A stretch of DNA of 64,000 bases from Neurospora tetraspora (lineage: Eukaryota > Ascomycota > Sordariomycetes > Sordariales > Sordariaceae): assembly GCF_033439725.1 (NCBI RefSeq), contig NW_026944387.1:2728001-2792000 (forward strand), written 5' to 3'. The position numbers and the translations under genes are program-made. Below, piece by piece: positions 1 through 11,040 of this stretch (position 1 is its first letter; the number at the start of each line of letters is the position of its first letter). Under the pieces are notes generated by a model. It saw only the letters and a list, made by a program, of their open reading frames with translations. It was not told the DNA's origin and searched no databases.

Positions 1-388
1 TTCTGTTCCTCGGTACCGTCTATATACAGACGCCTGCATCTTGCATAGCGTGTATAGTCAGCCAGAAAGCTCTTGCAGATAGCAATGGACTTTTTCTTGT
101 TTTGGCACACGCCAAACCAAATCTTATCAGCCTCTTGTTGTGTTAATTGTAACACATCTGTGACAAATCTAAAAAGCGTTAGTACGCAATATTAAAGAAA
201 GCAGCAAAATGATAAGGTACATACCTATTCCATAGACGCCACGCGCGTTCTCGCTCGGCTTTGGTCTTCTTACAAAGCGAACGCTCATGTGTTGTTACCG
301 TAAATTCGTCGACGTCGGCAAATGCTCTTCTTTTCCGTTCTTCGTCGTCGGGTACAGTCGGCGGTATCGGCGGTTTTTGTAGCTCCAT
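1..388 (-). CDS. Partial gene: N-terminus of an unidentified fungal protein (FluG/DUF3435-like pattern possible)
   Basis: The ATG is at 388 and exon 1 runs 388-225. The intron at 224-169 has a GTATGT donor, a perfect TACTAAC branch site and a TTTTTAG acceptor, which is the best evidence that this is a real gene. Exon 2 runs from 168 off the left edge. The first exon is charged, with an ERERAWRLWNR helix; after the junction it reads FVTDVLQL, then IWFGVCQNKKKS and ICKSFLADYTRYA. The spacing of W, C, CK-FL and Y residues resembles the N-terminal helical part of fungal FluG-domain/DUF3435 proteins, the group that also holds Starship tyrosine recombinases. That link is from memory of the pattern only; no catalytic region is in view. 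The upstream frame closes just above a non-ATG codon, so 388 is the most likely start. Confidence 0.5.
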
Positions 389-740
389 CCCTTCCGTATT
401 GCATATGGATGGAGTGTGATCGGCACCGTGAGACTCAAACAATACCCTCTCAAGCTGCAATAGCTAAAGAGCTCAGTATGTTTGGGAGGAGAAATTCATT
501 AGAAAACTCGGAAGGAGGGTTTCATATGAAAAACCAACGCAACCCTCGCAACGTAGGGGCCGTAATTCATGCGGTAGAATCAACTGGGAAGAATGGATAT
601 ACAGTGAATGCAATGAGAATGGGACAAAAGTGTGCTTGTTTGGTTCGGTCGGGAATCTGAGGGTAAAGACGCAATTTATATCTTGAGGCCCTTCTGACTC
701 GCCTGAAAGGATATACGTACGGAGAAAAGTGTTCACCAAA

Positions 741-806
741 GCCAACCACACCTCCCACTTAGATGTACCAAATGCCAACCACACCTTCCAGTTAGATGTA
801 CCAAGT
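741..806. repeat. 33-bp tandem duplication
   Basis: Two adjacent copies begin GCCAACCACACC (741-773 and 774-806). They differ at only a few positions. No coding context is seen. Confidence 0.85.
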
Positions 807-997
807 ATATGGAATAGGCGTCAGGGGTAAATGGCAGGGGTAAGCACCTTGTGTAGTGTATGCCTAGCCCACTCAGCTGGGCTTGGCGTAAGTGGAACGG
901 TGCACTCGATGGCGAAGGCAATGAAAACGTTTCGAGAAACGGCGGCGGCGTTTTTGGCTGAGTCATCCAAACCCCTGTTAAAAACTACAAAAAATTC

Positions 998-1039
998 CTC
1001 CCATAGACAAGCTTCCGATTGGTAGCTTATCTATGGGAG
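998..1039. repeat. Inverted repeat (16-bp arms) overlapping the 5S relic
   Basis: The arms are CTCCCATAGACAAGCT at 998-1013 and AGCTTATCTATGGGAG at 1024-1039, with one mismatch and a 10-nt loop. The right arm is the inner end of the 5S rRNA relic, so the left arm looks like an inverted copy of the same piece of 5S sequence. Confidence 0.8.
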
Positions 1040-1082
1040 AGCGGACGGAATCCCGAGTTTTCTACCATCTATGGTCGTATGT
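1024..1082 (-). pseudogene. 5S rRNA pseudogene (5' half only)
   Basis: Read on the minus strand from 1082, the sequence starts ACATACGACCATAG and continues with GAAAACTCGGGAT and CCGTCCGCTCTCCCATAG. This matches nucleotides 1 to about 59 of the intact 5S gene at 12362-12480, apart from a changed block near nucleotides 14-19 and one C-to-T change. It stops at AAGCT where the intact gene goes on, so the 3' half with the rest of the internal control region is missing and it should not yield a functional 5S rRNA. Truncated dispersed 5S copies are known in Neurospora and relatives. Confidence 0.85.
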
Positions 1083-1360
1083 GATTGGAGGGTGCGCAAA
1101 TTGTGTTTATCAACGATCGAAACTCAAGGGGGTGTAGGTAGTTAGTTGAAGCATCACGCTGTGTAAACACGTTTATAAGTCACCACCACGCACCACCACC
1201 ACCGCATCACCATTGTCAAAGCTATCATGTATGATATGATTTGCACAACAAATATGCTCTGTATTTACTTCTGTCTCTATTCTCTAGGGTTGTTGAATCT
1301 GTTGATCTGATACCATTACTGCTGGTTCATGTAGGGGGGCATTCAACCTTATGCCACTCA

Positions 1361-1409
1361 TGTCTCTCTGTCTCTGTCTCTGTCTGTCTCTGTCTGTCTC
1401 TGTCTGTCT
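1361..1409. repeat. TCTG/TC microsatellite
   Basis: An almost pure run of TGTC/TCTC units. The frames crossing it are repeat artefacts. Confidence 0.9.
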
Positions 1410-1627
1410 TTCATGATCGACTGCCTGCTTGTCCTGCTTGTTTTCTAATGACCTACCCCCCTGACTGCTGCTGCTTCCTGCCCTGGTTTTCACCAAACAG
1501 GATATCGATGATCTCGTCTAAGAAGGTGAACGCCAAATGTGCACTACGTGAGACAAAAAAAAAGACGTCAAGTTAGTTCATCAACTTTCATCCATCAAGC
1601 AAAATGAAGGTTAGGGGTAGCAAGAAC

Positions 1628-4600
1628 TTACTTCAACCGCTCATTGTTAAACGTCGCAAAAATCCTCCTGCTCGCCGCCTGCGCATTGAGCCGTCCCACC
1701 ACACTCGCCGCCAAATCCGGCACCAGCGTCGCGAGCATGAGACTAGCCTCCGTTTTTGTGCGTGCCTTCTCCTGCGCCGTCCTCGGCGTTTTGTTATTGG
1801 GCAGCTCGCCGCCGGGCCACATGCCGTCCTTGACAAGACCAATATACCGCAGCAGCGCGTCCTCGGCCACCAACATCCTGACGTTGTCGCGCAGCTTGCG
1901 CTCGATCGTGCCGCCCAGGAGCTGGTGCAGTACCACGACGACGGCCCGGCCGCGCAGCCAGTTGTTACCGCGGTTCAGCTCGAATACCTCGAGGAAGATG
2001 TCGCAGATGGGCTTGACGAAGGGCTCGAGTTCCTTGTCGTTGGTGAGCTCGAACGCGTTCAGCTCGGCCTCGGCCTCGGCGGCCGTGACTACGTCGTCCC
2101 CGGCCCCGGCTGCGCTGGCGGCCGCCAGTTGTTGGTTGGTGGCTGCGGCCAGGAGGTTCTGCCCGGCTAGCGAGAGCTGGTCGAGCACGGGGATGTTGCC
2201 GAGGATGTCCTCCATGCCGTCGGCGACCGAGTCGTAGAGGCGAGTCATCATGTCCTTTTTGCTGTCTTCTGGTGACGAGGTTTGGCCCTGGGTGGCTGTG
2301 GCGGGCGTGATGGCGCTTTGGGAGAGAAACGTTCGGAGTTCCCGGCTGTGGCAGACATCGGGGAGGAGAAGAAGTTGGTTGAGATATTTTTCAAGTGCGA
2401 CGCGGCGCTTCTGCAGAAAGTCGTTTTGTAGCTTCATCACCATGCGCCGCCGAGGGAAGTCCAGGTTGCGAACAGACGGATACTGTGATCGCAGTTTTTG
2501 ATGGAGCTCGAGGAACTCGCTGTAACGACGAGTGACGGTCCATATCGCCGCTGGCATCTTTTCTCCAGCATTCCGCAGCACCTCAATGGCGTACATGGCG
2601 AACTCTTTCCCATCCTCCTCTCGGCCGACATGAATATTCTTAATCTTGATCGTGGACCGGCCATAAAGACTATTATCACTCTCCTGAATGACATATTGCT
2701 GTCGTTGCAACTCCTTCCTTCTGATTTCTCTTTGTAAGCTTGCTTTCGACTTTCGAAGGATCCTTAGCTCGGCCGTGTTATTTGTCAGTTCAGCCTTCTT
2801 TAGCAGAGAGTCCACGACAGCATCTTGAGCGACCAGGCGATCGATATCATTGCTGAGAACGGTGATTGCCTCCGCTAGCCCCAGGTCACCAGGCGCTGCC
2901 TCATGAACTTCGTCAATCTCGTCATCATCCTTGTTCTCGTCAGAATATTCATGCTCATCCGACAGAAACCTGTTCTCGTCTGCAAACAGATCGTCGTCGA
3001 TAAAGACGCCTATACGAGACGCAGCGCTCACAAGACCCAGGGATGCCAAGCTGGGCTTCTCCGGCTCTTTCGCTGTCATCGGTCTCGGCATGTCAGCAGA
3101 ACCCCTACTGGGTCGTCCCAGATCAACGGAGCCATGATTGGAACGTGGTGTAGCAGACATTGCTCTTATAGGCCCGGAACTTGGCGGAGACGCAAAAAGA
3201 CTTGAGTTGTTCCCGTCGTCACCAAAGAGAGATGCACGCAGATCCTCTGCCGTTGGCGGCTGGCTGTCCTCCATAATATTATTTAGAGCCTGCTCCATCG
3301 CCTGAACGACACGAGTATCTGGGACCGGCGCTGCCGGCTCCTGCTCGAGGCTTTGTACCGAATCGGCCAAGCCATCCTCGCCCAGATCATCGTCGTCAAA
3401 CATAGGCGCGGGGGAATCGTCTTCCATAGACCGACGAGTCCCCATTAGAGCATCTATGCTTTGCGCCCCTGCCCGTAGGTCAAGAGTTGACCCGGCGCCC
3501 CTGTTGCGGGCACCCGGAGGGAGACGAAGAGCCATGCGTAGTTGCGGATTTGGCTTGGAGGAGGTAAATGAGGATGCTCTGGCCATTGAAGGCCCGGGCG
3601 TTGATGATCCAGAAACTGGTGCTACCATGCTCTTTGATGCCTCCTCGGAAGCCAGCGCTTTGTAAAACAAGTCAGACTTTTTGAAGTTCCCCAAATGCTT
3701 GGCCTTCATTTCCTCCAGCACTGCGCTTTGAGCGCGTAGGACAGCCCTCCGTGCCTTATAATATTGTTCAGGCGAGGCTCTTCTTCCTGCTCTCAGAAAC
3801 TCCTGAATAGTCCGCTTGGACGAGTCCGGTACTTTGAGCTCAGGCCTCGAGAGATACGCAGCCTCAATCTGAGCGAGGTCCAAGCGGTCTGAGTCGGTCC
3901 AGGGTGGAAGCTTCAACGGAAGCTGTTCTCCTTCTGGCCCGTCGTCCTCGAGCGGATTACGGAACCCGTCCACAACAAGCCAGAACTGAACCAAGGGCAT
4001 GAGGCGTTGCCTATCCATGTACTCCATAAAATAGGACAAACTGGAGGGATCACGCAAGACATCCGTCAGGGAAGCATTCTCCAGGCGAGACACAGTTGGT
4101 GTTGGCAAAGGCGTATTTGGTAGCGGGAGAGCCCGCCGATCCCCACCGGCTGCCAAATGATGGACCTTTTGATCGAGCAACCTCTTTCCCATCTCAAGAC
4201 GACGCAAGTAAACCTGGTCGACATTTTCCTGCTGAGAATCTCGCTTGAGCTGGATAGCAACTTCGCTCCGGAACCGCCTCGCATCCGAGAGGTTGTTGGT
4301 TTTCCGGATGGCACGGATGAACTTTTCGAACTTCCTCTCATTATCGCCAGGAATCATTCGAGGAAATGCTACAAGTTTGCTGACCCTTGGTGCTGGCGAA
4401 GCGTGCTGGTCAAGAGCCGCCCGAAGCTTGCGGACCGTCGAACGATCCTGAAGCATACTCCTCCCGTAGTTCTCCATCAGCTGATTCCAGGTATCGGGAT
4501 CGGAAAGCATCTGCATGATGGGGAACATGACGGCGCAGGCGGTGATCTCGCGGACAATGGCTGAAACGGCGCCGGAAGCCAACATGCTCTTGGGGAGGAT

Positions 4601-5329
4601 CTTGGGAAGAATCCTCAACATGACCTTTCGGAGGTAGTCTTGCTGAGTCGTCTTGGTGTCGGAAAAAGACAGGGTGGCGGCGGGATGGAGCTTGCCATCT
4701 CTGTATTTGGAAGCAATCGCCAGGTCCAGCTCATCCGTCTCTGTGACTGATCGATTCAGTTTGCGCCCCCTGACCGACTTCTCGGCCTCGTACACATCGC
4801 GGAAATGAGCTGTCAGGATGGGCACCAAACGGGTGGTCAGGATGGTAGCGAGGTCTAGCTGCGCAAGGCGGTCCCGGACGGTCAAGATGGCGCCCCGTAT
4901 TGCCTTGTCCACCTCATCCGCAAAGACGGGATTCTTGCTGATGCTCGAATACCAAACTTGTATGAAATCGCGGACGACGTAGCCCAGAACCTCGTCGAGA
5001 GCTGCCGAGACTTTGGGCGACTCGGGATAGAGCGGTGCTTTGGTGGGCGTCTGGCGTGCCCGGAGAGCGGCCACCTCCTTCGTCCAAACGCCCGGGGCAA
5101 TGAAGGCGGCGCCATGGGGCCGTGGTGATCGGCGCAGTCGGCGGTGATGTGGTCCACGAGAGGTAAGCACGAGCAAGGCGAGCAGGCCGACGAGAGTAAC
5201 GAGGACGCCGGCGGCAAAGGCGTAGTTAGCCCAGCGGATGGCGGGGAACCAATGGACGGCATATCCCCAGGCAATGAAAGCAGCAATCGCAGCAAGGGCT
5301 ATGTCTCTCCCTCGAAGAGCCATTGCCAT
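1628..5329 (-). CDS. mdm1: Mdm1/SNX13-type sorting nexin (PXA-RGS-PX-nexin C)
   Basis: A single uninterrupted 1233-codon frame. The N-terminus has two hydrophobic segments (about residues 9-27 and 36-56), then a PXA domain (about 100-300, including KVSAALDEVLGYVVRDFIQ), an RGS-like domain (about 420-565, SLTDVLRDPSSLSYFMEYM), a long disordered linker rich in Ser, Asp and Pro, a PX domain (about 865-990, with the RRYSEFLELH core and the following FPRRRM) and a C-terminal nexin domain (about 1105-1215). This order is that of yeast Mdm1 and animal SNX13/14/25, which are anchored in the ER and tether it to the vacuole or lysosome and to lipid droplets, with PX binding phosphoinositides. The ATG lies directly before the first hydrophobic anchor, so the start is well placed. 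The gene is followed by trm8 on the same strand, 500 bp upstream of it. Confidence 0.93.
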   Translation of the reverse strand: MAMALRGRDIALAAIAAFIAWGYAVHWFPAIRWANYAFAAGVLVTLVGLLALLVLTSRGPHHRRLRRSPRPHGAAFIAPGVWTKEVAALRARQTPTKAPLYPESPKVSAALDEVLGYVVRDFIQVWYSSISKNPVFADEVDKAIRGAILTVRDRLAQLDLATILTTRLVPILTAHFRDVYEAEKSVRGRKLNRSVTETDELDLAIASKYRDGKLHPAATLSFSDTKTTQQDYLRKVMLRILPKILPKSMLASGAVSAIVREITACAVMFPIMQMLSDPDTWNQLMENYGRSMLQDRSTVRKLRAALDQHASPAPRVSKLVAFPRMIPGDNERKFEKFIRAIRKTNNLSDARRFRSEVAIQLKRDSQQENVDQVYLRRLEMGKRLLDQKVHHLAAGGDRRALPLPNTPLPTPTVSRLENASLTDVLRDPSSLSYFMEYMDRQRLMPLVQFWLVVDGFRNPLEDDGPEGEQLPLKLPPWTDSDRLDLAQIEAAYLSRPELKVPDSSKRTIQEFLRAGRRASPEQYYKARRAVLRAQSAVLEEMKAKHLGNFKKSDLFYKALASEEASKSMVAPVSGSSTPGPSMARASSFTSSKPNPQLRMALRLPPGARNRGAGSTLDLRAGAQSIDALMGTRRSMEDDSPAPMFDDDDLGEDGLADSVQSLEQEPAAPVPDTRVVQAMEQALNNIMEDSQPPTAEDLRASLFGDDGNNSSLFASPPSSGPIRAMSATPRSNHGSVDLGRPSRGSADMPRPMTAKEPEKPSLASLGLVSAASRIGVFIDDDLFADENRFLSDEHEYSDENKDDDEIDEVHEAAPGDLGLAEAITVLSNDIDRLVAQDAVVDSLLKKAELTNNTAELRILRKSKASLQREIRRKELQRQQYVIQESDNSLYGRSTIKIKNIHVGREEDGKEFAMYAIEVLRNAGEKMPAAIWTVTRRYSEFLELHQKLRSQYPSVRNLDFPRRRMVMKLQNDFLQKRRVALEKYLNQLLLLPDVCHSRELRTFLSQSAITPATATQGQTSSPEDSKKDMMTRLYDSVADGMEDILGNIPVLDQLSLAGQNLLAAATNQQLAAASAAGAGDDVVTAAEAEAELNAFELTNDKELEPFVKPICDIFLEVFELNRGNNWLRGRAVVVVLHQLLGGTIERKLRDNVRMLVAEDALLRYIGLVKDGMWPGGELPNNKTPRTAQEKARTKTEASLMLATLVPDLAASVVGRLNAQAASRRIFATFNNERLK

Positions 5330-5829
5330 ACTCCAGCGCAGACATTTGGCGCTTGTCGTCGCCGCATGGTTTTATCGCCAGCTCGATCTGGAAGTGGTTC
5401 GGTGTCGGTCGCGGGTGAGGCAGGCGGGGGGTTGGGCCATAGTTGTTCGTGGGCTGTTTAGTAACTGGACGCTAACACTAACCAGCGGGTCCATTACCGC
5501 CGCCAAGCTAAACCGCGTTAGTGACGCCAGTCGTGCGATGCCAGATGGCCAAGAGGGTTCTTCAGGGGTCCACGGCAGCCACGGTGGGCACCGTTACACC
5601 ACCGTTGAACTTGCTGTATTTTACGCGTAAAGTTTCATATCTCTTGTCCGTAACCCGAGTGGGGGTCAGTTGGGGTCATTTTACTGTAAAGACATGCCGC
5701 TTCACCATCACCATATAGGGGCCCGCATCCAGGTGTTTTGCTCTTGTAGGAACCAAAGGGACGTGGGTATCATCAACATTGTGCATTTTGTCACATCTAT
5801 AGCCTCCTTTCCCTGTTCCCAGAGTGCGC
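5330..5829. other. Upstream region of the Mdm1-like gene / 3' side of trm8
   Basis: About 500 bp between two minus-strand genes. It holds the presumed promoter and 5' UTR of the Mdm1-like gene and the 3' UTR of trm8. No convincing ORF or repeat was seen. Confidence 0.6.
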
Positions 5830-6829
<1,000 letters not shown>

Positions 6830-7437
6830 GATGACTGCTGAGTTGGATATTTTTGTTGTTGGATAAAAGTGTGTCGGCCAGGTTTATGTGGTATTGATGT
6901 TTGTATGTGGTGTGTGGTGCAGTCAATAAGTCAGTTGGATCCAACAAAAAACTTGTGAGACTGAGAGCGACTCCAAAATCGACTCTCACAAAAGTTTCAT
7001 CCCCGGTAACGAAGCAAATCTGGAAGCCATGGTTCCCGTGTCGCTGCAAAAAAGCCCACAGGGGCGTTCCTGCAGTGGAAAAGCGGGAGCGGGCACAGTG
7101 TCCATTGCAAGATTCACAATCCACTTCTCGTAAGATACTGTACAGTTACTGATGGAGTAACTTTCGAGTACCCTATGCCATACATACCGTTACAAACGCC
7201 ACTCTCCAAGCCAGATGTTACAAGGATGAAGCTCCCGAAGCTCCTGGAGTCGGACGGCGGCCCCGCTATCGGCAGCCCGCATGGCGACATGTTTACCCAA
7301 GGACCCCACGAGATTACGGTATCAGTCATCAGTTGAGTCAGGGTCGTCAACTCTATTTCCATTCAAGCTAATCTAGAGGTACCTTACTTGACCGTTTCAT
7401 CCCTCTTATACTACGTAATCAATATTACATAGACACG
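6830..7437. other. Divergent promoter region between trm8 and homoserine dehydrogenase
   Basis: A 608-bp stretch that must carry the promoters of both genes. The one recognisable element is the TGAGTCA at 7334-7340. Short frames in it show no domains. Confidence 0.7.
7334..7340. promoter_or_regulatory. Gcn4/CPC1-type site (TGAGTCA)
   Basis: A perfect 7-bp TGASTCA site 98 bp before the homoserine dehydrogenase ATG. In Neurospora, CPC1 (the Gcn4 counterpart) binds this sequence upstream of amino-acid biosynthesis genes under cross-pathway control. Position and gene function fit; binding is inferred. Confidence 0.6.
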
Positions 7438-8619
7438 ATGGCCTCAGCTCGTCAAGTTAACATTGCCATCATCGGTAAGCAATTGCACCAATTCGCGCCA
7501 AAATATCACAGGCCCTCCAACGTCCCTCGCAGCTAACCTTGACTTCCCCATCTTCCAGGTGCCGGCGGAGTAGGAAAGTGCTTCCTCTCCCAGCTCGAGT
7601 GGCTGGCCGCTCGCCGCCAGAACCAGAAGCTGGTGCTCACCTACATTGCCACCAGCAAAAAGGCCGTCTACAGCGACTCGTACTCGCCCATCGCCCTCGA
7701 CAGCGTCGTCTCGACCCTCTCCTCGTCCTCGCAGGCTCCCCTCGCCCTCCCCAAGCTTGTCGACTACCTCGCCGCCTCGGGCACCAAGACGGTTCTCGTC
7801 GACAACACCAGCTCTCAGGACATCGCCGATGCCTACCCCAGCTTCCTCCGCCGCGGCATCAGCATCGTGACGCCCAACAAGAAGGCCTTCTCGGGCTCGT
7901 ACAAGCTGTGGCAGGACATCTTCGCCGCCAAGGAGGAGGGCGGCGCGCTGCTGTACCATGAGGCCTCGTGCGGCGCCGGCCTGCCCGTCATCTCCACCAT
8001 CAAGGACCTGGTCGAGACGGGCGACGAGGTGACCAAGATCGAGGGCGTCTTCAGCGGCACCATGTCCTTCCTCTTCAACTCGTTCGCTCCGACATCGGGC
8101 GCGGGCGGCGGCAAGTGGTCCGCCGAGGTGGCCAAGGCCAAGGAGCTCGGCTACACGGAGCCCGACCCGCGCGACGACCTCAACGGTCTCGACGTTGCGC
8201 GCAAGCTGACCATTCTGGCCCGCTACGCCGGCCTCGAGGTGGAGTCGCCCACGTCCTTCCCCGTGCAGAGCCTGATCCCCAAGGAGCTCGAGTCGGTTGC
8301 CAGCGGCGACGAGTTCCTCACCCGCCTGCCCGAGTTTGACGCCCAGATGGAGGAGGTCAAGGCCGAGGCGCAGAAGGAGGGCAAGGTTGTGCGCTTCGTC
8401 GGCAGCATCGACGTGGCCAGCAAGCAGGTCAAGGTCGGGCTGGAGAAGTTTGACCTCTCTCACCCCATCGCGGCGCTCAAGGGCAGTGACAACATCATTA
8501 GCTTCTACACTAAGCGATATGGAAGCAACCCCCTCATCATCCAGGGCGCCGGTGCCGGAGGCGATGTTACCGCCATGGGCGTCACCAGCGATCTCCTCAA
8601 GGTGCTTGCTCAGCTATAA
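7438..8619 (+). CDS. hom6: Homoserine dehydrogenase
   Basis: Two exons, 7438-7474 and 7559-8619, about 365 residues, the usual length of the monofunctional fungal enzyme. The intron (ATCG|GTAAGC to TTCCAG|GT) falls inside the NAD(P)-binding glycine motif, which reads NIAIIGAGGVGKCFL after splicing. Further landmarks are the TPNKKAFSGSY segment, the substrate and catalytic region EASCGAGLPVISTIKDL, EGVFSGTMSFLFN, and LGYTEPDPRDDLNGLDVARK. The enzyme reduces aspartate semialdehyde to homoserine, the branch point to threonine and methionine. The TGAGTCA site 98 bp upstream suggests general amino-acid control. A strong third-position C bias marks it as well expressed and explains the long shadow frame on the other strand. 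Confidence 0.97.
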
Positions 8620-8765
8620 ACAAGCGCTTATCCCCCGAAGCGTCCGCAAGTTAATGATGAATAAATAACGATTTTTTTTGGGTTCTTGTTGCGCTGTTCT
8701 GTGTACCAGGCTGTTTGATAACACCACTTATTCCTCCGTCCATGCCTGCGCGGATGTTCCATCCA

Positions 8766-9319
8766 TCATGGTCGCGATCCCACTCCTTCCTGTGTAACCT
8801 TGACATCTCCACCATCACCCCCATTCCTTAGCACAATCGGTGTAGAACCATTCATCGCCAAGCCTGTCGTGGTGCCCTTTATCGCTGCGTCCTTGTAGGT
8901 CGACGAATTGTTCCTTGTCGGTGATAGCGATCCTTTAGTCGGCGAACCAATGTGCGAAGGCGTTGCAGGTGAACTGCCACTCGGGCTAGCTGCGACACTG
9001 CCCCCCGTCATGTACTCGATAGCTTCTCGCTGCGGGTTTCTGCCGATGACGAGGAGCCTCCACATCCAGAGGGTGAAATCATACACAACCAATGCGATGA
9101 TGGGGAGGATGGGGGCTAGCGCCAGCGTTTTCTGGTTCACGGTTAGGATTAGCATGTGATTCAATGACCTGCCCAACTTCGTGAGATCGGATGGAAGGTA
9201 GAAGGAAGCAAACATACAAAAATTCCAGTTAGTATTTCCAAACCGTGGCTATACTCTGCTGGGAGCAGGCTGGCTCCAGTGATCCAGCTGTACCAGCTTG
9301 CAAAGTCGGATTCGGACAT
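8766..9319 (-). CDS. Small predicted membrane protein of unknown function
   Basis: Two exons, 9319-9218 and 9131-8766, about 155 residues. Start MSESDFASWYSWITGA; splice TTT|GTATGT to ACCAG|AAA keeps the frame and joins LTGIF to KTLALAPILP. The first 34 residues contain a weakly hydrophobic, Trp-rich stretch. A strongly hydrophobic segment (about residues 37-60, ALAPILPIIALVVYDFTLWM) ends in RLLVIGRNPQREA, giving a likely single-pass anchor with a basic flank. The rest is Ser/Thr/Gly-rich and disordered. I do not recognise the family. The clean intron, hydrophobicity and frame argue for a real gene. It is convergent with homoserine dehydrogenase, with only about 146 bp between their stops. 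Confidence 0.72.
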
Positions 9320-11040
9320 TTTTGCTGATTGGAGATGGGGGTTGTGTCTCCGTGTGTTTTCGAAAAGCGAAGCGACGGTCGGTTGGCAGAAGCCTTTCGA
9401 TTCGTCTGGTCTATGTCCAGAGAGAGCGTGATGTCTAAGATCTGAACCGGCCGATTTTCGAAGGAGTTGATGGGGTGAAAAAAACCGACAGCGTGCCGTG
9501 CAGATGTCGAGGAAGGTGGCGTGCTGCTGTAAAAAGTTCGAGTCCGTCCTGTCTCCTGTCCGTCGCCGTCACTGTCATCCTATTGCAACTGCTGGGTTAG
9601 GTGACCAAAGTCCAGAACCTAAAGCCGAGGACGCGGACAGCAGCCGAAATTGGAGTAATGATACGTTTGATGGAGATCTTTCTTGATGCAAGCTGCAAAT
9701 GGATGCAGCTATTAGAGGCTCCGAAGTGTCCGCAGCTGTAGGATATATATAAGTCTCTGGCTTTTGTTGTTGCGGTCGTTGTCGTTGTTGTCCGGGCTGA
9801 AGGTTGGTCAAGGAGGCACAGCACGCCGGATGGATTAACGATGGGAAGACAAAGTGGTGTAAGTGTCGGGTGGCTGCCTTGTCTAACAGTTCGGGTTGAA
9901 TTCGAAGCTGGTTATATCGTGACACGGCGCTTGGAGGGGCGCTTGGAGGACGGGATAAACTTCCTCCAGGAACCCAACGCCGATATGAGGTGAGCAGAGG
10001 TCAATGAGGAAGAGCGATAAGTGGAAGCTTCCGTTGTTTGTTGCAGATCAGTGTCGCTTATCGAAAACAGCCAACGAGCACCGGAAAGAGCGATGGAGGA
10101 GGACGGGGGAAAGTTTGATATTGTAGATAACAAGTGCCGGGTATCAAGGTGTCACAAGCAGGAAAAACGGAACGTGGCTGCTGTGGAACATGAAATAAAT
10201 GAAGTTAAAGGAGGGGGAGAAGGAGGCGTGTTGAGGTTGTGATCAGAAAAGGAGATCGAAGGAGATAAGGTTAAGTTGGGCTACAAGCTACAGTACCAGG
10301 CACTCGGGGCACCCAAGGTCAAAGGCATGGAAGTCCATGACTGAAAAGGTGGGACACCATGGGGTACGGCCCGTCGGGGGAACTTCCATGACGGCTTCTC
10401 GGAATGTGGAAGCATTTGAGTTTGACATTTCAGGGGCGGGCCACCACTGGCAGTCTGGCACCGCTCGATCGTTACGGGTGGAGGGGACGATGAGTGGTTC
10501 ATCCAGAAAACAATCATGACGCCCTTTTCCCCCTCCACGTCACACTCAGGCCGCTTGGGTGCTGGCTAGTAGCAAATTGCCGCTGCTTTGACTGGGCCAC
10601 AGGGGAAGCCGCCCTTATCGATAACGTAATTTACATGAGTGTGTATGATATCTTTCACTGGCGTCACACAGTCTGAATTGAAAAGGGTCCCGCAGCATCC
10701 TGCCGGCGCTTACAGTGCGTACAACCCCAGATTCCACGGAGATAACGCGCTCCACTAACAATTCATTACTGTGTAGAGCCTCAGTGCTGTGAGCTTCTAT
10801 CTTCTCGGAAGCCTGGACCACGGCTCACAAACTTCGCCTTTCACAAAGACACTGCAGTTCGAAACTTAATCACGTCCACACGCAAATCCTAGGTACCAGA
10901 GCTCATAAACCTGAAACTGCGAATCGGAGGAATCGAGGTCTTAGTGATTTTCATTTCAACAAATTGCTTGAATAAACATTCGCACGGGCAGCCTTGGAAC
11001 AAGGCTTCGGCTTTCAGATATCTTCTCATCAACACGGCGA
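9320..11040. other. Long divergent intergenic region
   Basis: About 1.7 kb between the small membrane protein gene (minus) and the CCDC174-like gene (plus), carrying both promoters. An in-frame upstream ATG exists at 10944 for the CCDC174-like gene. No RNA gene, repeat or convincing extra ORF was seen. Confidence 0.55.

Larger units (their letters stand above)
389..1627. other. Intergenic stretch with small repeats and a 5S rRNA relic
   Basis: This lies between the start of the left-edge gene and the stop of the Mdm1-like gene. It holds a 33-bp tandem duplication (741-806), a 5S rRNA half-gene relic (1024-1082) inside an inverted repeat, a CAC-rich patch near 1180-1212 and a TCTG microsatellite (1361-1409). 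The open frames here are short and overlap on both strands; none has a recognisable domain. Confidence 0.7.

Noticed and set aside
959-965. TGAGTCA (Gcn4/CPC1-type) at the left end
   Set aside because: It lies about 570 bp upstream of the left-edge gene start and beyond the 3' end of the Mdm1-like gene, with no amino-acid gene near; chance is the simpler reading.
7444-8463. 339-codon frame antisense to homoserine dehydrogenase
   Set aside because: Produced by the G/C third-position bias of the sense gene; the translation is Gly/Val/Leu/Arg-rich and has no domain.
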